64,000 bases of DNA, from positions 392,501 to 456,500 of the forward strand of contig JACVVK020000449.1 of the NCBI GenBank assembly GCA_018292915.2, in the 5' to 3' direction. Shown here one piece after another: positions 22,244 through 34,304 of this stretch. The notes under the pieces were generated by a model. It did not search any database, had not been told where the DNA came from, and was given only the letters and a program-made list of their open reading frames with translations. Each line of letters starts with the position of its first letter. The first letter of the stretch is position 1. This DNA is from Batillaria attramentaria. Its lineage: Eukaryota; Mollusca; Gastropoda; Batillariidae. Made by a program: the position numbers and the translations under genes.

Positions 22244-22810
22244 TTTGTCCTGAAATTTTAGAAACTGTATATAGAAGTTTAATTGAAAGTGTACTGGCAT
22301 TTAACATCGTAGTCTGGTACGGCAGTCTCAGCATGAAGAACAAAGCAAGGCTGTCTCGTATAGTCAGAGTGGCAGGAAAGATAGTTGGCCTGGGTCAGTA
22401 CTCTCTAGATGATCTTTATATAAAGGCTGTCAGGAGGAAGGCCACTACAATTGTCAACGACCCCACCCACCCCCTCCATGATCAGTTCCAAGAACTCCCG
22501 TCTGGGCGCCGCTACAGAGTACCGAGAGCGAGGAAAAATTTGTTGAAGAAATCTTTCATTCCCTCAGCAGTATCTATTTTAAACTCATGACTGTGTTTAC
22601 TGCCCGTCCCCAGTATGTATAGATTTTATTTGTTGAGATTTTCATAACTGTGCTTACTCCTCAGCTGTGTCATGTCCGCTATGCCATTGCCATCTTTTAG
22701 TTTAGATTTCTTAGTTTAGTAGCATAGTATTAGACTTGGACATCACACATTACTTTAGGATCTGTGTTTAATATGTATGGATTTATATGTCTAGATAAAT
22801 TAATGTAGGG

Positions 22811-22879
<69 letters not shown>

Positions 22880-22945
22880 CCAGAAGTAAATTTTCTGCCA
22901 TCGACAGACAATAAAGTTATATTGAATTGAATTGAATTGAATTAA
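22244..22945 (+). mobile_element. 5'-truncated LINE (L2/CR1/Rex1-type), ORF2 C-terminus
   Basis: The frame encodes PEILETVYRSLIESVLAFNI, a VWYG motif, KARLSRIVRVAGKIVG, then PTHPLHDQF and LPSGRRYRVPRAR, ending SFIPSAVSILNS at 22,588. This is the typical post-RT C-terminal region of L2/CR1/Rex1-type LINE ORF2. The 3' UTR contains (TG)n at 22,811-22,874 and ends in AATAAAG plus tandem ATTGA repeats at 22,908-22,945. The RT core is missing through 5' truncation. Confidence 0.75.
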
Positions 22946-23382
22946 ACTCCTACACACCCACCCACCCACTCTCTCTCTCTCTGTCTGTCTGTCTGTCTCT
23001 CTCTCCCCCCACCCGGCCCCACCCCCAGTCACGTGACTAATCGGTCGAGGTCGTAGAGGATCTAGTGTCATTGGTAGAACTTGGAGAGGGGAGAACCGGC
23101 AACAATAACAACAAAACAGACAAAATAAAATGAAATTTGGAGAAACAACTTTGTAGGACGGGGCCGTTCCTCCTTGTTTTTTTTTTTAAATTTTAAGTCA
23201 GGAAGCGGGTCCATTCCACCATGGTTCCTGAGCCCTTGCAGAAGGATTTTTTCTTCCTTTCTTCGCTTCCTTTTTGTTTAAATTAAATTTTGTTTTGGGG
23301 TTTCTTTTGTCCTTCCTTCCTCATTTTCCCAGTTTCTCTATTTATCTTTTATTCATTTGCATGTTTACAATAATACGTGCAT

Positions 23383-23383
<1 letters not shown>

Positions 23384-23413
<30 letters not shown>
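23384..23413. repeat. (CAT)n microsatellite
   Basis: CAT trinucleotides. A poly-C/poly-A run follows at about 23,517-23,548. Confidence 0.95.
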
Positions 23414-23991
23414 GCGTCATAACTCATCGGGTACAAACTGTTCAGCCCCTCACCTTTTTTTTTTTTAACGTGTACATGTACATTTGTTTTTCATCAGTGA
23501 GAGATTATGTCATATCCCCCCCCCCCAAAAAAAAAAAAAAAAAAAAAATTGAAATTAAGAAAAAATAAATGAAAAAAATCAAATAAAATTTTCGCCGGTC
23601 TGAGCTAGAAACTGTAAAGGAAGTATCCGTATAAGTATTTCGTGGCACATGGCAAGGAAGTCATGGAATGTAAACAAAATCCACGCTATTTCCCCAAACT
23701 GAAAATAGATTGTCGGGTTAGCTAGTCCACGCTCTAACTTCGACTTCTGCATCGCGCTAAATCGCTCCCGCTAGCCTCGGAGTAGCTAGTCTGAATTAAC
23801 CTCGAGTTTTACATGCGGGCCCTGGTGTATGAATATATACAACTGTCTAGCTTGTCTGCAAATGGAAAGCCCAAAATCAATACAACGCCAAATTTATTTT
23901 TAATGCTACAATATTTTATTTTCTTATCCACGAAAGGTTTCTCTCAGAAGGAAGCAGTCTGCCTGGTGGAAAATGTAAGTGTTTCGATCAC

Positions 23992-24034
<43 letters not shown>
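23992..24034. repeat. (TG)n microsatellite
   Basis: TG dinucleotide run. Confidence 0.97.
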
Positions 24035-24036
<2 letters not shown>

Positions 24037-25129
24037 GGCGGGGGCTGTGAGGGGGTCATACCGTGGAATCACATTGGCTTCCGAGAGATTTTAATGAACG
24101 GAATGAAGACGATGCTAAAATAATTACACCACGAACCTAATGATGACGAAACAAAATCTCCCCCGTACGTCATAGCGATGACACATTTACTGTGTATAGA
24201 TGTTGTGTTAGAAGTGTGTTGTCTGTACAACACTCGGTGTAAGAGTGAATATGCAAAACTAACGGAATCCCTCCAATATTAGATCGTGTATGCACGTGGG
24301 GTTGGTGACCGAACCTACACAACAGCAACAGAACATCAAGCTAGAGAGGCAAGGGACTCTTTGGCTCATCTGTATCGCACTAGAACACTCTCCCAAGAAT
24401 AAACAAACATACTACTCACAAGTTCACAACAGGTAGTTTTAAGGCAAAATGTTGAAAATGTGTCCCCCTTCATCTATGTAAGCTGTGACTACAAAACACT
24501 AATTATTTCTAGTTTACTTTTTGCACTGTTGATCACGCTGATATGGCAATTTAGAGATGAAAATTGATTGTTTTGTTCGTGCTCATTCCTCAAGAAATGC
24601 CTATGTGCATAATTCAATATCCGTTTCTCGAACATTGCTCGACTCGTATAAACTTGAACTTTAGTCAAGGTCATTCAAAAGCCTCAAACTGGAAAGGGTC
24701 TGGAAGGGGATTCGGTTCCACAGAGGGAGGGTTTAATTGTGGTGTATGTAATGTTCTTGCTATATTATCCACCCTGGTTTGAAATCAGTACATGGCCTCG
24801 TATGTCTGGCTTGCTTATTCCTGAGCGACATCATAACACCTGCTTGATTTAATTGTTATACAAACAAACAAACAAACACCCCCACCCCCCCCCCCCCCCC
24901 AAAAAAAAAAAAACACAAAAAAACAAAAAAAAAAAAACACCCAAACACTAGTGCGTAACTCTTTCGAATCCGAGCCCGACCACCGACTGGTTTAAAAGAG
25001 CAAGCCACTGGACACAGATAGGAGCCACTTCAAGCCAAGGTGCGAGACTGTTGCAGATTGCATAATAGTGGCTTGAAGTGCTGCTAACGATCTGATGATT
25101 TCAAGGAAAATTGCGATTTTTGCATTGGT

Positions 25130-25320
25130 TTTTTAAAGATCTAAGTTCCCAACAAAAAGCTTTCCGAAGTGTGAAAAAATGTTACAGAGTCGATCGTGCA
25201 AGCACAGTCAACTCTGTCACAGTTGCAGAGTTCATACAGTGTCCAGAAACCGCGACAAAACCGTGCCGAAAAACTGCCCCCACTTCAGTCGGGGTCCGTC
25301 CACGCTACTGTGCACACACC
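25130..25320 (+). mobile_element. LINE ORF2 fragment, inverted relative to 27.3-27.5 kb
   Basis: About 180 bp from GATCTAAGTTCCCAACAAAA to GGGGTCCGTCCA is near-identical, inverted, to 27,300-27,478. The frame with SRNRDKTVPKNCPHF matches that fragment. The 3' part is missing. Confidence 0.7.
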
Positions 25321-25580
25321 CGTGCAACCCGGCTCATTATGTGATCACGCGGTACGTCAGTTTAGACGACTTAGCGATGTCGGACATGGCGCAAGCTATG
25401 CTACTGCCGGTAAGTACACGTATTTGAAAGCAATTTTGTTTCTTGCGTAAAACATTTCAGCTCAGCTTGCAAAACCAAAAGTGAAACCGCAGTTTGGATA
25501 TGTTGTTGCCGATAAAACGCGCTTGGCAGTTCTGAGTGCCGCTTGCTCTTCATTTCTCACACATCTCGGCAAAAGTCCCC

Positions 25581-25621
<41 letters not shown>

Positions 25622-25640
25622 AATAAAATAAAAAAAAAAC
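25581..25640. repeat. Poly-C followed by poly-A
   Basis: About 30 C then A-rich sequence. Similar C-to-A junctions lie at 24,885-24,915 and 47,577-47,637. Confidence 0.95.
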
Positions 25641-25659
25641 CAACAAAAAACCTAGAGAT

Positions 25660-26930
25660 GGGTCAAGGTCATTCAAAAGAGTATGTTTCTAAAGCTCTTA
25701 TCACTAGCTATCATGAAGCAAGGTGTTTTGTGTTCATAGTTCCTAAGAAAATGGCAACATAACAGTTTTCGCAGGACAGCTTCTATGACCTTGACCTTGG
25801 GTCAAGGTAATTCAAATGAGATCTGTAAGTGAAGAGCTTATCAGTGACTATCATTATGCCAAATTTGATAACTCTAATTTTTGTAGTTTCTGTACAAATG
25901 GTAATGTAAAATTTCACAACAGACAGCTGTAATGACCTTGACCTTGAGTCAAGATCACTCAAATGGGTATGTCTGCATAGGTCTCTTTGCTGCCTATCAT
26001 TGTGCAGTGTTTGGTGCCTCTGCTGTTTGTTGTTTCCAAGAAAATGCTAACGTTAAAGTCTCCACAAAACATCTTGAATGGCCTTGATCTTGACTCAAGG
26101 AAATTGAATACCAGTATGCCAGTACAGGTTTTGTCAATGTCTATCATGCCATGCAAAGTTTGATGCCTCTGGTACCACTACATTCTGAGAAAATGGCAAT
26201 TTTAAATTTCCAATTACACAGCTTTGATGACCTTGACTGAAGGTCAAGGTCATTCGAAATGGTATGTCTTGAAAGGTCTTGCTGCTGTTTATCAGCAAGC
26301 CAGGTTTGGTGCTTCTGCTGTTTATTGTTTCTGAGAAAATGCCAATAATAAGGTTTTGGAAGATTTTCCACAAAACAGCTTGTATAACCTTGACCTTGAT
26401 TCAAAGTCACTGAATACAGGTATGTCAGTAAATGTGTTGTCAATGTCTATCGTCATGCAAAGTTTGATGTCTCTGGCTTTTCAAAACAGTCAGCTTTAGT
26501 GACCCTGACCTTGGGTCAAGGTCAGTCATGTTTTGAAAGGTCTTATGGCTGTCTATCAGCGTGCCAAGCTTGGTGCCTCAGCTGTTCATTGTTTCTGAGA
26601 AATTGCCAATGTTAAGGTTGTGGAAGTTTTTCCTCAAAACAGCTTGTATGGCCTTGACCTTGACTCAAAGTGACTGAACACAGGTATGTCAGTAAAGGTA
26701 TTGTCAATATCTATCGTCATGCTAAGTTTGATGTCTCTGGCTTTTCTAAATTCTGAGAAAATGCCAATGTAAAATTTCCAAACAGACAGCTTTAGTGACC
26801 TTGACCTTGGGTCAAGGTCAATCATTATAGTATGTTTTGAAAGGTCTTATGGCTGTGTATCAGCGTGCCAAGTTTGGTGCCTCTGCTGTTCATTGTTTCT
26901 GAGAAAATGCCAATGTTAAGGTTTTGGACG
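25660..26930 (+). repeat. ~147-bp-period satellite with palindromic TGACCTTGACC motifs
   Basis: Motif copies start near 25,788, 25,933, 26,080, 26,228, 26,388, 26,502, 26,650 and 26,797, mostly 145-148 bp apart. Two variants alternate: TGACCTTGACCTTGGGTCAA and GGCCTTGACCTTGACTCAA. The intervening text is conserved (TCTATCAGCGTGCCAAG, TTCTGAGAAAATGCCAATGT). It is non-coding. Confidence 0.85.
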
Positions 26931-26935
26931 GTTTA

Positions 26936-27005
26936 ATAATAATAATAATAATAAATTGTTCTTATATGGAGCAGAAAATCTGCCCAAGAGAGCACTCAGT
27001 GCGCG

Positions 27006-27045
<40 letters not shown>

Positions 27046-27119
27046 CGACGGACACACACACACACACACCGACGGACACACACACACACACCGACGGACA
27101 CACACACACACACACACAC
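26936..27119. repeat. (AAT)n and (CA)n microsatellites with GACGGA interruptions
   Basis: AAT repeats at 26,936-26,954 and CA runs at 27,009-27,118 separated by GACGGA. Confidence 0.95.
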
Positions 27120-27121
27120 GG

Positions 27122-27480
27122 CGGATGTGGGATACAGGGGAGGATACAGTAAAAAATTTAGTGGAAAGCTTGCCGAAACAGATAGGTTTTAGGTGTGCCT
27201 TGAACTGTGACAGAGTAGGGAGGTTCCTAACGGAGACGGGCAGTGAATTCCAGATTTGGGGAGCAGAGTAACTGAAGGAACGTTGGCCATAAGTTTTCCG
27301 CAAGGTTGGGACGGACCCCGTCAGGAAGTGGGGACAGTTTTTCGGCACGGTTTTGTCGCGGTTTCTGGACACTGTGTGAACTCTGCAACTGTGACAGAGT
27401 TGACTGTGCTTGCACGGTCGACTCTGTAAATTTTGTTCACACTTCGGAAAGATTTCTGTTGGGAGCTTAGATCTTTAAGA
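27122..27480 (-). mobile_element. LINE ORF2 C-terminal fragment
   Basis: The minus-strand frame reads PKNCPHFLTGSVPTLRKTYG then RSFSYSAPQIWNSLPVSVRN and SQFKAHLKP. The (K)xxFSYxxPxxWNSLPxxxR and FKxxLK signature is diagnostic of the C-terminus of CR1/L2-like LINE proteins. It is truncated on both sides. Confidence 0.75.
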
Positions 27481-28489
27481 TTTAACTTTGTCACAAGTGA
27501 CAGACAGGCGACAAACAGGTGACAGACAGACGGTAGACAGACAACAGACGATGGAAGACTACCCAAGTTGCTTACGAATGTGAGCCAACAGATGGAGTGA
27601 GCACACCGCGCTTCTGGTGTTCTAGAACTAGCACGGGGAAAACATGGGGACCTTGTCTCAAAAGGGTTGGGTCAAACAACTGCGTAGATCTGCGGGATGC
27701 GCGCTAATGCGCGCAGACAACTCATACGCGTTGTCCCTCAAAGGGAGGTAAGTGAACTATCTTTATGTTTCCAAGATCTTTGCATTATGCTTCTGAGTGT
27801 GAGTCAGTGGCAAAAACGAAACCCACTGAAATTCCCGCTTTCCACATGTCAAGTTGTAGAGACTCTTGCGAAAAGATACTGCATTTCGATGCAAAATAAT
27901 TTCTAGACCATCCCAGAACATGCTGGTGCAGTAACGTCAGTAGATTACGTCACCTTGGAGAGATTTCGAGCCTTCCAGTAAGTTGAGGAATGTTCTAGAT
28001 CTGACGTAAGCAGCCCCCCTGCACAGCGTTCTGGATTCTTCTTCTTTCATGAATTTGTTCTCCGCGCATATTCTGTTCATAAAGTATTGGAGTTGTAGTC
28101 TGTTGTATCCCTTATCATCTCTGCGAGTGCACGATGATGGCGACATAGCATAAGTAAAATACAACACCACGTCTCCAAACAGAGGAATTCCGAAAGAAAG
28201 TGGCGAGACACCCCCAAGAAAAAACAGCATCACGTCAATCAAACATGACGCACTTACTTTACGTCAGTGCGCGTGCGTCTCTTCTTCGATGTTTGTGAGG
28301 CGTGTGGCTTGCAGAGGAAATGTGCTGTGAGTACAAATTTTCGAGTCAACTGACGATAACGGCTGCAGTGAATTTTTCTAATTTTTTTGTATATTTTTTA
28401 TGGCACCCCAGGCTCATTATCTATGTATAGTAGGAGCGATTTTGAGATCTAAAGTGTGTTCACCAGCACTTTCATCAGGTACGGCTTAC

Positions 28490-29064
28490 ACCAAAAGTAT
28501 AAAAGCGACAACCTCCAAACTTCACTTAGTTGAGAGTCCGTATTCATGCTATCTATGTCCAAAAAATGGAGTGGTTTAGGTAAATATTACGCCTTTAAAC
28601 GCCAGAAAGCCACTTATTCTGAAAAGGGCGATAACTCGCAAATCATGTGTGCAATCGTACCTGGATCGGGCCTTCTATTCAACAATCTTGATTCATTTAG
28701 AAACCCCAAATTTGAAATCGATCGGTTCAGTATTTTCGGAGAAATAGGCATCTGAACTGGGTTCACATGCAATGTCAACTCAGGCTCGGTTTACATGAAA
28801 ACTATAAGAGCGACCATTTTCTAGTAGTGAGTCAATTCAGAGTCCGTATTCAAGCTATCTACTGCCAAAAAATTGAGTGATTTAAATAAATATTACGCCT
28901 GTACACGAAAGACAACCAACTTGTCTCAAAAGGGCAATAACTCCCAAATCACTTAAGCAATCATCACACGCTTGAATCGTCTAATGTAACATTTTGATAA
29001 ATTTGGATACCCCAAATTTGAAGCCATTCGGTTGAGTATTTTCGAAGAAACGGGCCCGGACACA

Positions 29065-29065
<1 letters not shown>
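28490..29065 (+). repeat. Two diverged ~290-bp tandem units
   Basis: Unit 1 (28,490-28,755) and unit 2 (28,795-29,065) share GAGTCCGTATTCA, CTATCTA, AAATATTACGCCT, AAAAGGGC..TAACTC, CCCCAAATTTGAA and AGTATTTTCG..GAAA. No function is recognised. Confidence 0.75.

Positions 29066-29069
<4 letters not shown>

Positions 29070-29117
<48 letters not shown>
29070..29117. repeat. (CA)n microsatellite
   Basis: CA run. A near-perfect hairpin (ATGTTGTTTCCAT with its inverse) lies further on at about 29,312-29,341. Confidence 0.97.
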
Positions 29118-29118
<1 letters not shown>

Positions 29119-29848
29119 CCATACAGACGGCACTCAGTGAGGAGAAGAAGCGCGTTCGGAACAGCATACATGCCAGCATCGATGACGCAGGTTTTCTTAC
29201 GTCATTGTCAGAGTTACACTTGCATAATCGTCTCTGCGGGAGATCGGCAGTGACGTGCGTTTGTACCACAGATGCTTGCCTATGAACGTGGAAATTTTAG
29301 CCCGTCCTATTATGTTGTTTCCATTACTATGGAAACAACATAACTAGATGAAACTTGCACTAAGTCCTTTGAACAACGATCTTTTCAGTACCAGGCTCCT
29401 GCTGTTCGTACGAACAGAAAAGTTAGTTGTAGGACAGCATAAAACAGGTGTTTTTTTCTTTGTTTGTTTGTTTTTCAGTTGGGCTTTATATTGCTCGCAA
29501 GTTAACTACATCTCCAATACTGGGGGGGGGGGGGGGGGGAGAGAGAAATAACAGGAGCCTGGTACTAAAAAGATCTTTGTCCAAGGGACTTCGGCATTAC
29601 TTACAGTGTTGTTGTTGTTACTACGAGTACTACTACTGCTACTATTATTATCATATTATTATTATTATTATTGTTGTTGTTGTTTCCGCTACAGACGTGA
29701 TGAAGCGCAGAAAGAGAGTCGAAAACATGTTACAGTAAGACTAGTGTTAGCTCAGATGTTGGCTCCCACGGATTCGAACACCAGCACCGGAAGTCCAACG
29801 CTCTACTCTCAAAACACGCAGTCATCAAACTATCGAATATAATTGCAG

Positions 29849-30074
29849 GGTTTCCCACTATGGTTTGTCCGCGCTGCTTCTGGTGCTGTCCACAACAGGA
29901 GCGATCAGTGCCCTTTGTTCCAACGTGATACCCGGAGTGTACAGGCAGTCACGTGGTGTTGACGTCACCATGTTGGATCTGATGCCATTGGACGCAATGC
30001 ACGCAGAAGACGGTTACAGGAATCCAGTTGTAGACTTTACTTGTGACGAGGGCAAGACACGCACCATTGGCGGA
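29849..30074 (+). CDS. Gene 1 exon: signal peptide and mature N-terminus
   Basis: Acceptor TTGCAG ends at 29848 and donor GGA|GTAATT is at 30075. It is 226 bp, entering in phase 2 and leaving in phase 0, the same length and phases as the gene 2 exon 49481-49706. The hydrophobic core LSALLLVLST is followed by AISA, a plausible cleavage site. Shared mature landmarks are CSNVIPG, RGVDVT, LDLMP and EDGYRNPVV. The ATG at 29860 is out of frame and not the start. Confidence 0.85.
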
Positions 30075-32230
30075 GTAATTTCATTCAATAATACGAAAGT
30101 TTTCCATATATGAGAGTAGTTGCTACTTGTACAATTAATGGACGACTCCACCCCTGTCAATCAAAAGGGTCGAGTCCGAAGAATTCAGCCAATCGTGTCC
30201 CGCGGCATAATATGCACAAGACATGGCATGGTCTGGCAAACTGTTTGACCATTACATCTATCATCTTGAAATCACCTTTTTTTCTCATACAATGATGTTA
30301 CACACGTACTGTACTTTGTCAATACACAGCAGAGTATAGGGGCGGAGCTTTGGCCTCGGTTCTTGCCGAGTGGAATCGTCTATTGAACCGCGACGTGGGG
30401 TGGGTATGTGTTTGGGGGTTTAACGTCCGTTTCCACCACATACGGGTGATATCAAAGACGGGGCAACGATGAAAAAGCCAGCACGAATCTTTGGCCTCAT
30501 CCGGGATACGAACTCACGACCCGAGCATTAGAAGTCCAACGCTCTACCATTCGACCACCCCGGCTTCCCGAACCGCGACGTGCAATGTAACCCCGCTGCC
30601 AACAATATAGAAAAGTGACTATTGTAGCATTGGTTCTCCTTTCTTTAGGATTGTCCACACGCGGTGTTTATACACTCTTTGTTTTGCTAGAGTTTTGCCA
30701 ATATTTCATGGATGCATTATGCATCACATCAAGCATCATTAAAGTTTATGGGCGCTGAAACGAAAGTATGGATGCATTTTCACACACGACAGGCTGCCGC
30801 AATTTTTGGCTTGTTTCTTTCTTTCTTTCTTTGTTTTTTGTTCTTCTTTTGGGGGGCATATCTACAGACATGTTTACAAAACACATGGAAATCAAAACAC
30901 AAAATACAGCAGCAGTGTAACAATCTCAAATGAACCAAGAAGCAAATACAAACTGACAATGGCAGACAGACATAGGCGGAGGTAAAAGACGTGGGGATAC
31001 TTCGCAGAACAGGAATGTTAAGCTATCTCTTTCTTCCAGGGCTCGAATTCTCGCTAGGCTGCCGCAATATAAGTTCAAATTCAAATTACTTTAATAATCC
31101 AGAAAGGAAACTTTTGTGCCACCATACAAATACACATTGGAATTTCTGGGCTGAGTTTTGAACTGAAGATTGTCATGGGGGGGGGGGGGGGGGGGGGGGT
31201 CGGTGGTCTAGTGGTTAAGAGACTTCGCCACCAACGCGAGAGATCAGATTCGAGCCACATTTGGGGGCGAAGACTTTTTCCTTCTCGTAGGTGGCACCGT
31301 TCATTCGGGCCCGCTGGTCTGGGGTTCTCTCCGCGTACTCCGCCTTCCTCCCCCTCTGTTTTGGAAATGTTCAGCCAAAATTTGTAAAATAAATATAATT
31401 CTAAATTTCCGAAACTTAAATTGCTGAGTTGTCCCTTTGCACCACGTGATTGTAATGTGTTCATATCCAGTGTGTGAGAGAGTGCGTCTGCTTCACGTGA
31501 GCGTGCGTGTTGGGTTCAGCTTGCGGCGCGTTGAATCAATTCAAGAAACTGGGTAAAGAGCCCACACAACGCACAGTTATTATTATTATCATCATCATCA
31601 TCATCATCATCATCACTATTATTATTATCATTATTATTATTATCTGTTCCAGGTCACATACAACACTCCTGACCAGGTGTGGCTAGTGAGTGACCTCCCC
31701 TCGGGATCGCTACAAAGTTCCGTGCAAGTCATGAAAACCTCCAGCGAAGTACGAAATTCGTTCTCAGTGAACGCTGGCGTGGATGTGAACACCAAGAAGG
31801 TTGCTTTCTCCGCCAGCGCCTCCTACAGCAAAATGCAGAAGACGGTGCTGAAGAATGAAAAGCGGGTCCAGTCTGTGTCAGCTTCTTTCTCCAGCCGCCA
31901 TGTACAGCTCAAGCACGCGGACTCCTTGTCCCTCGGGGCAGACGCGCAGGTGCGGATGGATTAATCTCCCTTGGTTGTTTAAATTGGTCATGTCTGCAAA
32001 CTGTCATCCAACTTACAGTAGGTTGACTATTCGTACACATCGTAAAAAACGTGTATATATCAGCTGCTCTTTCTTAAACATTACATTACTTCTTTTTTTT
32101 TAATTATCAAATTTCTAAATTGGATTAATTTAGCAATGTGTTTTGGGCAGTATGTTCATTAGTTTTGATAGAACTCCATAAACAGATTTTGTTATTTTGT
32201 TTTTATTTCTCTGTCAACGGTCTTGCCCTT

Positions 32231-32306
<76 letters not shown>

Positions 32307-34234
32307 CGTTTCAGGATGTTATCTGAATTCTTTTCTGAATTTTTAGAGAGAAATTGACGAACTTCCGACGACCTACACGGCAAACACCGCTGCCTACGAA
32401 ACATTCATCAACCATTTCGGTACTCACTACATCAAGGAGGCAAAGTTTGGAGGCTTGATGATGATGTATATGGAAACTGATTCCAGCTACCATGAGTATG
32501 ATCTTTGTTGTTTTTTGTTTTGCTTTGTTTCACAAAAATTGACCTCACACCAGTTTTTTTGCAGATTTTCTCCTAAGTGGCTGTGCGCCGTTGTTCCTCT
32601 CCTCTTGGATCCCATTTGCCGCCGTGTCTTAAACGTAGCGAGGTGCTCATTCTAAAGCAGGCCCCTTAAAAAAAAAACAAAAAAAAAAATAAAACAAAAA
32701 AACTGAAAAAAGCAAGTGTGAGGCATTTGGACGTCTCGGTGGAATGATCAAGTATTAGCAAAGACCTCGGCCGGAATAGAACGAGAACAACAACAAAACC
32801 AACAACAAAACTTTATGTATGATAATGTACAGGTCGAAGGACACAAATACACAGGGCCTCAAAATGCCTATATATATTCCTTATTAGCCGCAGGCATCAT
32901 AGTCACCCCTAAAAATGCTTCAGTCTAGAAACAGTTACTACCACGAACAGACCATTCACAGGCACGCACCTGACAGGAGTTAAAAAACAATGTGAATGTC
33001 TCCTTTTCGCTCAGGACTCACTGGAGTAATGCACGCCTACTTTCTGTTTTGGATCAGAGAACCAGTTCACACAAATCCGCTTGCGTCACTTGTGTCCGAC
33101 CTGTGTGCAAAACGTCCAAGCTCCACTAGCAGCTTGCCTCTTTTTGTGACCGCCTGGCATGCACCTTGACTTACATAACACGAAAATCACAGTTTTTCAT
33201 GACAACAAAAATCACTACAGGCTAGCACACACGCCACACAGGGTACCTTCAATGAACACTGCACATGACCCCATGGTAAATTTTTGTCCTTACGCCACAT
33301 TCGTTTTTATTTGTTTCTTCTCTTTCAGGACCCATGATGAACAGACAGTGTCAGCGCAGGCTTCGGCTACTTTTGGACAGGCCCTGACAGTGAAAGGTGG
33401 TACGACTGTATCGTCCGCAAACATTGATTCTACCTTCACGGCCAAAACTACACAGAGTATCAGGTACATGTAAACAAGAACCTCATATTGTGCATGTAGA
33501 CCATCTGTCTTTCTTGTTGGCAACAGGCATTCACGGGTACTGGGTAGATCAGTGTATGTGTTGAGCTGCATTAGTCATGAAATAGGCAACGTTTTTAAAT
33601 AATTTCACACTTAAGGCAATGAGCTGCCTAATTTGTGAGATTAGACAAAGTTACTTTCTATTCCACGAAATAGGCAATTTCACAATTTATGCACGACACA
33701 TATATACATCTATGCCTAAAAACCATTTTCTTTTCTGTTTTTCTTTTCGACAGATACTTTGGTGGACAGTGGAATCTAATGGTGTCAGATGGTCTCACAA
33801 AATGGCAGCCAACTATCGACGCAAGCCCCTGGCTTTTTTCCACTAAACTGGAACGCATTTCCGACCTCATCCAGGACTCCAGCAGAAAAACCGCCATGAA
33901 TCAAGCCATTGACGACTACCTGACGCGCAAATACGTCACCGTGGAGCTGATGCGCATTCTGGACACGTTGCCTTCTACTGCCCAAAGTTATCCCGAAGCC
34001 GTCACCATGCGCAACAAGATCAACGCCATGAGCAGCCAGTACCCACTTGTAGAATCGGAGGTGACCAACCTGGGGGATGAAGTGGATCACTGGGTAAGAC
34101 GAAGAAGGAGAAGAGAGGAGCATTTTGACTGTCCTTCTCACACTTTCTGTCAGCTTTGGCGATAGTGGCTTGCCAGCTTGCGAGTGTTTTACCTTTGAGG
34201 TTTTGGTTGACGGTGAGAAAGAGCGAGGCCATTT

Positions 34235-34304
<70 letters not shown>

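Larger units (their letters stand above)
15764..29848 (+). other. Gene 1 intron region, repeat-packed; start-codon exon not located
   Basis: In gene 2 a 61-bp second exon carries the initiator ATG. Its gene 1 counterpart must lie here but I could not place it. One weak candidate is GCTTGCAGAGGAAATGTGCTGTGAGTAC near 28,307-28,335, whose best donor gives the wrong phase. Otherwise the region holds the mobile elements and satellites listed below. Stretches 15.8-16.6, 19.5-20.7, 24.0-25.1 and 27.5-28.4 kb show no recognised gene. Confidence 0.55.

Noticed and set aside
22730..23071. 113-codon minus-strand ORF
   Set aside because: Created by (CA)n and CT-rich tracts of the LINE 3' UTR.
25381..25420. 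ATG exon ending CTGCCG|GTAAGT as gene 1 start exon
   Set aside because: Good donor, but the phase (0) does not fit acceptor 29,849 and it lacks similarity to the gene 2 start exon.
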